This document shows, one piece after another, positions 54,656 to 64,000 of a stretch of DNA of 64,000 bases. Where the stretch lies: contig JAHRBS010000005.1 in assembly GCA_024305745.1 (NCBI GenBank), positions 1 through 64,000 on the forward strand, in the 5' to 3' direction. A program made the translations under genes and the position numbers. This stretch comes from Polyporus tsugae. Lineage: Eukaryota; Basidiomycota; Agaricomycetes; Polyporales; Polyporaceae. How positions within the stretch are numbered: the stretch's first letter is position 1; each line of letters opens with the position of its first letter. Below the pieces are notes generated by a model. It saw only the letters and a list, made by a program, of their open reading frames with translations, was not told the DNA's origin and searched no databases.

Positions 54656-57052
54656 CTAACCCTCAAATACGCCGACAGGGACGTCGATACCAAAGTTCGA
54701 TTTGGCGAAGGTGCGCATGGAAGCCTCAAGTTCGTCCTCGAAGCTCTGGCTCGTGTGCCCGAACATGTGCCAGACCCACTGCCGCGCCTTGGTCGCCCAG
54801 AAAATGACGTCCGAGGTGAAGAGCACCGACACGAAGAGGAGGTGGTTGAAAAACTCTCGGGTGCGGCGTCCCAAGCTGAGCTTGTTGGACGTCACCAGGG
54901 AGCGGGATGCCCAATGCCCAATAATGCGGATGCGGTTCACTGGGGATGCGTATGACTGGTTGTTACCTGGACACGAGGAGGTTGTCAGCACGACACGGGA
55001 CTTCTGAGCACTCCCCATCACCAACCTTGGACGATACTGCGAGATCCGAATATAAAGACACTCAGATACGTTCTAGAACACTGTGGCAGGGGGAGGCACG
55101 TACCGCATATTGCGACCAATGAACAGGAGCTCCTTAGGCATCCTGTCCGTGTCAATGAGGAAACCTTTCAACTTTTCCTTCATGAATACGCCTCGTTCGT
55201 AGTCGTTCATCTTGTCCAGGTCCGGTGTATCAGTCTGCTGGAAGCGCACAGGACGCATGAGTGTCGCGCTAGCGAACAGGTCAGGGGTGCCGATGCCCCA
55301 GCCCGAGGCCACGTCCTTGACGACGTCGAAGTCGAGCGTGAGCAGGCCCTTCCAGAGGCGAGCGTACTCGTGCTGGAAGGCGGCCGAGGCGCGCACGTAC
55401 AAGCCGTGGTCGAGCAGGACAAACTGCGGCTGGCCTTGCTTCGCTCTGCTAGGGTCGGGGTGCGGGCGGACGATGATGTTGCCGGGATGGGGGTCGCAGT
55501 GAACCCAGCCCCAGCGGAAGATTTGGGCCGAGAAGAGATCGATCATGGTGCGCATGACCCATTCTGATCCCCCCTTGAGAGTGGGGAAGCGGTCGGCCGG
55601 AAGGGGGGGACGTGCGGACTCGCGCGCGTCGTTACCCATGAGTCGTTCTATGCCGCGCCGGTCGGAGAGGCGGACGCCGTCGATCCATTCGGCGGTCATA
55701 ACCTTCTTGGTCGAAAACTCGGGGTAGAACTTGGGGATGTAGACGCGGTCTGCAAGACGTGGTTCAAGTGCGATGTAGGAAGCAGTTTCCATGGCGTTTC
55801 GGGCTTCGGACTCGAAATCGAGCTCGCGCCGGAGGTGGTCGTTGATGAAATCTGCCCGAAAGAGATGAGCGGGAGGGTTTAGGGGAGACGTTGGGGGAGA
55901 CTACTTACTGACGGCGAACATGGCAGGGATGTTGAAGAGCCAGTGCTCATACATCCACATGACTGCTGTGAATGCGCCGAGGTCCCAATCAACCTGCTTG
56001 CTCACGTCAGGCTTCTGGATCTTGACGGCGACCCACTTGTCGGAACCATCGGTCGTCTTGAGCTTTGCACGATGGACCTGAGCGATGCTGGCGCTGGCCG
56101 CGGCTTGCTCCTCGAATACTTGGAATATGCCGTCTGGTCCGGCTGGGGGGCGACCGAATTCGGAGATAAAGACCTTCTCGACAACGGAGTAAGGGACTTG
56201 TGGTGCGTCGTCGAAGAGACGGGCAAACTTTTCTTGCATGGGGCGGGGGAGAAAGGCGGCATTACTCGCGAATGCTTGGCCTAGGATAAGGAGGGGAGAT
56301 TGAGCGGAGCGCAAGAAAGAAAGGGTGGTAAACAGGTATGTGTGCGCACCGATCTTGATGTATAGACCACCGTTGGAAGTCAAGAGGTCGTAGACACGCT
56401 GCGCAACGCGCTCTTGAAGGGCTGGGATATCTTCTGCCTTGTCTGGTTTGAAATTGAGTTTGTAGTCTAGTGCGATGAGTGCACACTAGATAGAGATCAC
56501 GGAGATGAATAAGAACTGGGTTTCATGCGATGGGGGTGAGCAGAGAGGGCGATAGAGGCTTGAAACGAGCATGCACGCGACCCGACGAGAAGGCTACAAC
56601 GGTGGGTGTGTATACCGCGGACTCAACAGCCTCAGGTACGTTTGGAGGCGTACAAATATGTGATGCGTGCCCACTTCCTGCGAACGAAGAGTGTGTGGCC
56701 CACCGACCGCTATGAGCGTCGGTCAACCCAGAGGCACGCGGGTAGTGGATGTTGGCGTCCGTTCAGGAAGTAGGGGTACACTCACTGTCCAAAGGGTCCT
56801 GATGTTGCGAATGATGGCGGATGCATGGAGTTCCTTGTCGACCTCGTAGGCGACGCCCAACCCAAAAGCTGCGACAGCGGTGCGGAAGGCATAGCGGTGC
56901 AATCGGGATGGTGGTTGTCGGCCTGCGTTGGACGAGGAAAGACGTTGAGATGGAAGACGTGGAAACAAGGGAGCGTTCCTGCGAGGTGAGCAAAGGAAGG
57001 CGGGGGTCGAGTGAATGCGACATGGACCCGGAGATGGCAGTCGTGCGAGCAT
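54656..57052 (-). CDS. ABC1/ADCK atypical kinase, ADCK1/Mcp2-like, mitochondrial
   Basis: Six exons join in frame to 614 residues: 57052-56786, 56485-56350, 56280-55909, 55851-55104, an 11 bp micro-exon 55036-55026, and 54966-54656. The N-terminus (MLARLPSPGPCRIHSTPAFL) is Arg/Ser/Pro-rich like a mitochondrial presequence, with a hydrophobic segment near residue 60. The ADCK hallmarks are present: the KxGQ motif (YIKIGQAFASN), the Ala-rich loop (AAASASIAQVH), the lysine of VAVKIQKPDV, the catalytic WVHCDPHPGN, and DHG in place of DFG (FVLLDHGLY). The C-terminus continues NNQSYASPVNRIRIIGHWAS. Yeast Mcp2 and animal ADCK1 act in mitochondrial lipid homeostasis. It lies head to head with the MBD4-like gene. 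Confidence 0.92.
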
Positions 57053-57204
57053 CGAGGGACAGGCGGAGAGGCAGACAAGCCCAGAGAGGAATACAGTATA
57101 CGAGTAAGTGAATAACTATGGCATCCTTTTCATCCTCGTCGTGGAGAGGCCGAGTGCAAGAAGCTCGTCACCGTGGCTGACGACGACGGCAAGCTACATA
57201 AGCA
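57053..57204. promoter_or_regulatory. Probable bidirectional promoter (152 bp)
   Basis: Only 152 bp separate the divergent start codons of the ADCK gene and the MBD4-like gene, so they very probably share a promoter. I see no defined TATA element. Confidence 0.5.
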
Positions 57205-58365
57205 GTGCCGCTCACCGTGGCCGATGACGCGCGCGGACGGCAGCCCACCAAGTCCCCGCTCTTCTGTCAGCATCATCCACGTTGGCTGCCCATGGTCACG
57301 CCGACGAGCGCACAGAAGCGCAAACGCAGCCAGGGTGCGCACCTAGGCCTCGAGTCGCGCTACTTCTCAGCCCCAGCCCAGGAGCGTAATAAGACTCGGG
57401 GTGGACGCGATGGTCACGACCTCGAGACACAGATGTGCCCCCTCCCGGCGAGCACTACTCCAACAAAGTCCCGCTTCTTTCAGCCCAAGCTTGATCTCGA
57501 CGCCATCCTTGCAGACCCCGCCTTTCTCCTCTTCTACGACGATTTCATCTCCGCCATGCTCGACCTATATTACGCCAAGCCTCTCTTGATCCAAGGTACG
57601 ACCTCCCTTTACCTCCCCGCCCATTTTCATTTCCCGTTTGTTCTGCCGTGCTCATCTAGCGCAGACTATGTTTCCCATAGCCCGTGGAAAGTGCTCATAG
57701 CCGTCACCCTTGTCAATAAGACCGCCGGATCCAAGGCCATCCCCGTCTTCTTTGACATCATCCAACGCTGGCCTAACCCCGCCGCCCTTGCAGACGGTAT
57801 CCGTTCATCATCTTCTCCCTACCACCATCTCGAGCTTACTCACGTCAACCATCTCCATCAGCCCCCTTCTCCCTTCTCTTCGAGACCCTCAAGGATCTTG
57901 GTTTAGGACAGATCCGTTCCCAACGCCTAATCGATATCTCCCAAGCCTTCCTCGACCATCCGCCTCGGCTCGATAAACTACATCCCTCACGAGGAAAGCA
58001 TACTGCCCTCTTCATCACCTCGGATGGTTCCTTCGTGCTCGATCAAGTCAAATATCCTCCCACTCCCATATCCCATATTCCCGGGTGTGGCCCCTACGCT
58101 CTCGACTCCTACCGCATATTCTGTGCCGGAGGCGATGAGTGGAAGGCCGTTCGCCCCACGGACAAGGAGCTCGTCAAATACCTTGTGAGCGTCTTCCGTA
58201 CCCCTAATATGTATCCCTTACCCCGTCCGTCAGCAGTGGCGCTGGGCCGTTGAGGCATATCGCAAATGGGACCAGACCTTCGGGCCTGGCGAGTCCATCG
58301 ATTTGGACTACGTTCGGGCACTTACTGCAGCCTTGACCGGCAACTCAATCTCTCGCCCCAGCTAG
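57205..58365 (+). CDS. MBD4-like mismatch-specific DNA glycosylase (HhH-GPD)
   Basis: Exons 57205-57595, 57665-57796, 57862-58184 and 58234-58365 join in frame to 325 residues. The C-terminal half matches the MBD4 glycosylase domain: WKVLIAVTLVNKTAGSKAIP, then FETLKDLGLGQIRSQRLI, then the helix-hairpin-helix IPGCGPYALDSYRIFC, whose Asp (of DSYRIF) is the catalytic aspartate position, then DEWKAVRPTDKELVKYL and WRWAVEAYRKWD. No methyl-CpG-binding domain is present; the N-terminal 110 residues are basic and disordered. MBD4 removes T or U from T:G and U:G mismatches, such as those from deaminated 5-methylcytosine, in the nucleus. Such activity matters where CpG methylation is used. Confidence 0.9.
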
Positions 58366-58495
58366 ACCCTCTCACTGTAAGTACGCCTGAATGAGCGAAC
58401 TCTATTCAAGCTACCAGACGCCGTCCCTACTCTGTCAACCGGGAGGAGCCCAAAAAGAGATTCGCTGTCCCACCGCGTATCCCGGGTGATTTCAG

Positions 58496-59348
58496 GACCG
58501 GATCCCTGGAGCCCTTCTCCGTCAGGACGTCAAGGTGTACTTCTTGAGCGAGTACGGCGTGTGGGTGTTGTTGCCATTGTCGCTCCTTATACCAGGCTCA
58601 TCGTGCATTCCACAGCGACTATCGTATCATCGATTTCCCGGGGTACGAGCACGTTGAATGGTCCACGAAGCGCAAGATCACCCCGGCGACTCGTGCCGCA
58701 ATGCAAGGCAAGACGAAGGTCGTCGAGCTCATGACTGGCATCTTCCAAGGCTGGGTTATCAAACCCGACCGTGCGTCTCACGGGCCTTCCCTCTATACCG
58801 CTAGGATATTATGAGTAAATACTCGATCGATATGTTGGCATCGACGTTGATAAGAACGTCTATACTCCTCTCCGGCCCGGAACCCTGCGGTTTGCGACGA
58901 CAGACGAAGACGACCGTTCCCTCGCCTACCTCTCCATTCTCGCACTCAACCCCGCCATTGTCGCGACGGTCCCCGACCGAGTCCGCATCGCGGGGCTCTG
59001 AATGTTTCCGTTTGTCAGCGCGCCGCGAGCCTTCTTTACGAAATTCGATATCGTGGCGCGCGTCAAGGGCGTGCCAACGGGTGCCGTTCGGATCGGAAAC
59101 TTGAAGGCAACGAAGGACAGTGACCTCAGCAAGCACCCGACTGACAACATACTGGAATATATCATGTGGGTGTGCTTGCGTGTTTTCCGTTGGTTCAAGA
59201 GGACGCGAGCTGACACTCGAATTGTCTTAGTGTGGTCATTGGAGAGGGCAAGGTCGACTTTAGTGACAACGCGAACGAGCTTGTGAACCCGGGCCAGCGG
59301 TTGTGGAAGTGGAAGTCCATCGAGGACGAGTTGCGCAGCAAGGAATGA
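58496..59348 (+). pseudogene. Truncated and frameshifted NmrA/isoflavone-reductase-like gene
   Basis: Fragments read in order: IPGALLRQDVKVYFLSEYGV, DYRIIDFPGYEHVEWSTKRK, LAYLSILALNPAIVATVPDR, FDIVARVKGVPTGAVRIG and a C-terminal NANELVNPGQRLWKWKS ending at 59348. These match the middle and end of NmrA-like NAD(P)-binding proteins. The N-terminal Rossmann motif is missing; there are only 130 bp back to the MBD4-like stop. A stop and frame change occur near 58999-59030 with no convincing intron. This points to a pseudogene; an assembly error at the frameshift is possible. Confidence 0.6.
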
Positions 59349-59541
59349 GGCGTTGATCTGGTTGTGGGATAGCATTCAAGAAAGTCGCATACAAACAACG
59401 CTTCGAGCGACAGTATTTGAGTAATAATCATGCATTCACATACATATATGTTGCAGTCACCCATCAGCTAATCGCGTTCATTCCGTTTGTTTCATCGACC
59501 TTGCATTCTCCGTGTCGAGAACCTGTGCACAGGGCTATCCG

Positions 59542-60715
59542 TCAAGATACGATCCGATGGTGCTTCAACAGATGAAAAACACACCATCTGCGGATGACAT
59601 CCATGGGCACTCGGAGCTCTCGATTGAGGTGTTGTATCTCTTCCTCTCTGGGGTAGGCACTCTTGCGATAAGATCTCTCAAGCTCCCTCAAGTGACACTC
59701 ATCGAGTGACAGAGTCTCTTCGTTCTTCCAGAGTGCCTTGATGACGTTCACATCTGCCGCTGGGTTCCCGGTGGAGGCACGGGTACCTGTATCGGAATGA
59801 CGAGCAACGCTCGAACGAGATGATTCGGACTTGCGGTGATGAACTTGAAGATCAGGGGTGTCCACGTCGCGCAATTTGCCCATGCGTAGCCCCCCGCCGC
59901 CGCAGCTGGAGATCGTCTATGCTGGTGGTTAGTGGGCACGCTCCGACACACAGACGACGACGGAGACCTTACCTGGTGTATTGCCACTTCGCGCGGCGTT
60001 GCGTATCCCTTCCCGCATCCGGGGGTGGTGCAGAAGACCAGCGTCCCGCGGTCGTGCTCAGCGAGGTGTTCCTCCAGCATGAAGCGGTACGTGAAATCGC
60101 GCGGGCAGCGATAGCACACCGGGAAGTGGCATATCATCGGGTGACCCTTTGCGGTCGCGCCTTTCGCCGTGTGTGGAGGTACACCTTGTCCCGGGGCGGC
60201 GGAGGTTGAGGGAGGCCCCGGGCCCGGTTGGATGCTGGTGGCGTGGGCGCTAGTAGGTGGTTGGGCACACCACTGGCAGCTATCGGAGCCGGCCTAAACG
60301 TCGGGTCGAAATATTGAACAGCGATTATTTCCTGGCAATTAGCCTGCGTTTCATTTGGGATCCATCGTCAGAGGCTTAGAAGTCCATATAAATGAATGAG
60401 TCATACCTGGTGCTTTTGCAACGCCGCCCCCGTCGTGTATCCTTCCCCGCACTGAGGAATGCACCAGTACTGCACTTGGCCCTTCCTATGCGCGTCCCGG
60501 TGCTTCTCCAGATCACGCCGGAGGTCGAATTTGCGGCAGCACTTCTCGCATACCAGCTGCGAATGTCGGGGAATAGTGCCAGGATGGGGCAGTACGGCGT
60601 TGGTGGTCGTGGTGGTTAGACCTTGGGTAACCGGCGCAGGCTCCCAGCTTGAATCCCAGACAGGTAACGCGCCGGGATTGAGGTGCGAGGTGAGATATTG
60701 GTTTCTGGTGTCCAT
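59542..60715 (-). CDS. C2H2 zinc-finger protein with C-terminal homeodomain-like segment
   Basis: Exons 60715-60407, 60293-59973 and 59916-59542 join in phase 0 to 334 residues. The first exon has CEKCCRKFDLRRDLEKHRDAH and a degenerate second finger (CIPQCGEGYTTGAALQKH). The second exon has CHFPVCYRCPRDFTYR..H....H and CTTPGCGKGYATPREVAIH. The third exon has LRELERSYRKSAYPREEEIQ and DVIRRWCVFHLLKHHR, which resemble homeodomain helices 1-3, with WCVFHL where WFxNRR is usual. The protein is probably a nuclear DNA-binding regulator. The target is unknown. The pairing of fingers and a homeodomain-like segment is unusual, and the latter needs a profile search. Confidence 0.72.
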
Positions 60716-62866
60716 GCTGATGTATTGGGAGTGGGAGGACGCGTCGAGGAAATAAGGATGGCGGGAAGAAGAGCGAGTTCAAATCATGAGAGGAGCGCTT
60801 GGGCTTGTTGATGTTTTATATACGCTTGGAAACAAGCGACGGGAGGACATCCTTTTAGAGCACACAATTGAACACGACAGTGGGTTATTGAATAGTGTTC
60901 ATTGAGCTGGCCGCTTTTCCATAGCTGGTGATCAAGTGGCCACCCACCTATGAGCGCGTTGCTTTATCCACCCACGTATACGCTTTGCCTGGCCCACGCA
61001 GTTTTGTCAGCATTTCATTTCCACGCACTAGTGGTCGTTGTTATGCGTATCCCTGGCTGCATCCCGGCTTGACGTAGGTAGAGTCTACGCACCAAACTTC
61101 AATACCGGACGCTGTCCCAATTCCACCGCTTTAGCCGGTCCCCGTCCCCTGGCACGCTCTGTGACTGTCAGTTCGGCTGGTTCCCTGCTCCCCCCGATAC
61201 ACTAGGGCCTATCTCGGTCTTTTGGCAAAGACGAAATGGGGTTAATGGGTTGTAAAACAAGTTGGCTCTCCCTAGAACAGTAAAAGCAAACTGTACCACG
61301 TTCAGCTTAGGGATTGGTTGAGCGCAGCGCCGCCACATAAGCCTAGGCCGCTATACCATTATTGCACGATACACAAATTGATAATAGTGAATGGTATCAC
61401 CCAATTCACCGGTCTCCTTGCGGCGAAAAAAAACATGTATAGGTTTCGTTTGCTTCAATATAACCTACATAGAACGTTAACAGTACGCCGATTTGGCCTG
61501 GGGGGTACGTACTCGAATGGGTGTGACGGACGAAGGACGAAGGATCCAGTCAAGCACTGGCGCCAATGGCCATCTGGGCGCCTCGACTTGCCGGCGAACC
61601 AAACAGGTGAGCGTCTACCACATCGACGCTCCCCAACTTCAAGTACCCACCTGGATCCAGTATACGTACTCCCACCTCCAGTATACGTACTCCCACCTCC
61701 AGTATACGTACTCCCACCTCCCACTCTACTCTGTGCATCGCTAACGGCTTGCCGGGTCGAAGGCCGGCAACAACACTTGCACACTCTTTCTCTGCGTTCG
61801 ATTGCCCCGGGCTAGGCACGTCCCTGGAGATTCCGGCACCACACATTTCCTCCGCCGAGTCGATGTGGGACGAGTGACAGTCTTCAAGAAATCGGACATT
61901 TAATCTGGCTTTTAAGGACGTGAATTAGTGAGGTATCTGCTGCAATAAGAGCATTGGCGCGAATAGGTAAGTTCTTCAATTACTCGTTTGCTGCCGTCAT
62001 GGCTGTTATGAAGTACTGGAGGGTGCGACGTCGACGCAGGCCGCCCCCCAAAGTCGTTCGCCCTGTGCAAAAATGACGGCGACCTTCTTAAGGTCAAAGC
62101 CTGGGCGGCGAACGTACACCGTGGGCGATGCCGTAATGTTGGTTTAATGGGTCTTCTGCAGTATATTGTACAGTCAAAGTCCTCCTCTGCCAATTTTCTC
62201 GTACGCTGCTAAGCGACGAATGCTACCCCTCAACCACATCATCAATATCTGTCGAGGTGAGGGTCTTCAATGTGGCGACTTCTGGCATTAGGTCAGCACT
62301 CGCCGAGACCGCCATACTTCGCTGACAATCAATCAGTTCCCCAATCGCTATGGACAGATTCAACCGTGGCACACTCCGGCCTCGAATCGGCAGTGAAATC
62401 TCCCTTATCAGGCGAGTCTCGTAGCCTTCGAGACGATGTCTGTTGCAGAACATGCCTTCTAACGCGACGCGACGATAACCGAACTTGTTTCAGAGGTGAG
62501 TCAATAACCAAGTTCGCGCTCGTATCTCAGTGACGACGCATCCGTAAGTAGCGTCCCGAACTCTCGCGTTTCACAACAGGAATATATAGCTCTGCTAGCT
62601 ATTAGAGCCCATTCTCCTTGCACATGGCCTCAAAAGTCCCTCAACGATTATGGTAGCTGGGATTCTTGCTTGGGTACCAGCGCCGTCGAAGCGTCGTCCA
62701 TGACATGACAGACTCGGTTTCCTAGAATGCTCGGCGCAGTCTATGACAGCTTCTTAGATGCTAGCCACCGATCTCGCCGGCGACAGCGGCACAGCTCCAT
62801 GGAGTGACCACTTTCTAAGTACCCAGCTCTCATCCTGCCGGCCTCACACCCCACTCCACAGTCGCC
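60716..62866. other. Long intergenic region with one minisatellite
   Basis: No gene is supported in this 2.1 kb. Three copies of a 21 bp unit (CCAGTATACGTACTCCCACCT) lie at 61657-61720. The rest has short frames without splice or start support. Confidence 0.55.
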
Positions 62867-64000
62867 ATGCCGGTCACCTTCCAAGTCGCAAACCACGATG
62901 CAAAGCCCATTACAAGACGCTGTCAGCAGCAGAAGGCAGAGAACTCCTTCAAAGTTTCATGCTACCATCAATGGAAGGCCAGCGGGGAAATGCTTCAGTC
63001 CTCCGTTACGGAATCCTCTCTCCAGACATTGAAGCCGCAGAAGAACGGATTTGTCCATACGGTCGTTGAAGCATATGGCCAACATCACCATCTGAGGATT
63101 CGGTAAGCTCCTAGAATGAAAAGCACTGACCGGATTTCTGACCCTTGAGCCCACGCGTATAGACCAGACGACGTTTGTTTCGCGATCCTGTCTCAGCTTA
63201 GCTTCTAGTGAGTTCTCGCCGGCTTTCCTGCGGGGTCGTTTGTACTCATCTTGCTCGACTGTAGCGTCAACAAGCACGCCGAGGAGCTGAGAAGCTACTT
63301 CGTCGCGCACAAGGGCAAGGAGGAGCTTTACGTTGAGACGTTCGGCACGCGGTATACAGTCGACTTTGGACGCTTGGCCATACAGATGTCAAGTCAGGTT
63401 CACAAGCACGTACGCGCACCGATTCACCCTCTCGGGACTCGAACACTCAGGCCATACGATTATAGGTCGTTGATAAGACCCTAGTCGAATGGGTCCTTCC
63501 GGATTTCACGACTTCGACTCCTCAAGATGCAACGATCTGCTCCGTTTTGCTGATGTCGACGCTCCAGGCGTACGCGTTTCTTCCGCTTAATGGAGATGAA
63601 AGATACTCATGTGACTCGCTTGATAGGTACTTCTCGTACACGATGATGTTGACCTGTGGAATCCCTTCTGTCGCGCTTGAAGGGGAGAAGGCTGACTGGG
63701 AGAGGCTATACATGCGCCTGGACCGTCTGCCGGAACTCGGAGATGAGCCCAAGCAATGGGCCGCCATGCTTCGCCCTATCCTGCGACGGTTCGCGGCGGC
63801 CTTCGATGGGAATCCAGACGTGACATTTTGGGAACACGTCGTGAATCGGAATAGGGCGATGTGCGGCCTTGACACACTTTCGGGTTGGATCACCGCCTTC
63901 TGTGTATGGGATGTGGACGGGGAATGGCTGGCCCACAATCGAATACCGCGGACAAGCGAGACTATGGGGAGTGTCATGACTGCAAGTGAGCCGTCTTCTC
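62867..64000 (+). CDS. DUF4419 domain protein, 3' end outside the window
   Basis: The start at 62867 gives MPVTFQVANHDAKPI. Exons 62867-63102, 63163-63207, 63265-63409 and 63466 to about 63988 join in frame. The hallmarks of DUF4419 are visible: RPDDVCFAILSQLSFYVNKH, AEELRSYFVAHKGKEEL, VEWVLPDFTTSTPQD, CGIPSVALEGEKADWERL, RLDRLPELGDEPKQW and SGWITAFCVWD. This domain is widespread and often multicopy in Agaricomycetes; its function is not known. A GTGAGC donor at about 63989 suggests a further exon beyond the window. At least 315 residues are seen here. Confidence 0.88.

Overview
This window is the end of a nuclear chromosome from a filamentous basidiomycete fungus, most likely an Agaricomycete. 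It opens with a CCCTAA telomere tract. The genes have many 45-70 bp GT-AG introns, and the protein set (Spa2, ADCK/ABC1 kinase, MBD4-like glycosylase, OrsD/RecQ-associated protein, DUF4419 protein, FAD monooxygenase) fits that lineage. I do not name a genus. All coordinates and splice sites come from reading the sequence; no searches were run.

Layout. (1) 1-177: telomere. (2) 0.4-26 kb: four very large, multi-exon, minus-strand genes transcribed toward the telomere: an unrecognised protein (367-5419), a ParB/sulfiredoxin-like domain protein (8002-14076), a second unrecognised protein with a repetitive acidic tail (15972-19386), and a full SNF2-type helicase (20734-25871). (3) 26-33 kb: satellites, a 0.9 kb inverted repeat, one small gene and a head-to-head pair of paralogous small genes. 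(4) 33-42.4 kb: an OrsD/RecQ-associated gene without a helicase domain, then a 2.25 kb tandem array that abuts a transplanted piece of the more distal subtelomere. (5) 44.6-64 kb: ordinary chromosome arm with an FAD monooxygenase, SPA2, an ADCK1/Mcp2-like kinase and an MBD4-like glycosylase head to head, an NmrA-like pseudogene, a C2H2 plus homeodomain-like factor and a DUF4419 gene that runs off the window.

The most striking content is not coding. The subtelomere is filled with short palindromes of distinct families that occupy successive zones. Family A is 31 bp, with half-site TGCGAG-RWH-GCAG inverted around a variable 5 bp spacer; about 30 copies lie between 4.0 and 15.2 kb. Family B is 17 bp, ACCCGAC-NNN-GTCGGGT; 38 copies lie between 15.4 and 31.4 kb. 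Family C (TGTCCGTCC and its complement) lies at 32.8-33.2 kb. Family D (GGCGCGAGG half-sites) fills the array at 37-42 kb. Families A and B also fill three unusually long introns of the large genes. Several family B copies sit at the exact apex of longer palindromes, including one with arms of about 450 bp.

A ParB-like protein carrying the GxxRxxA signature is encoded among parS-sized palindromes, next to a SNF2 remodeller. This suggests, as a hypothesis only, a palindrome-binding subtelomere system. The alternatives are selfish palindromic elements or hairpin-RNA-producing repeats.
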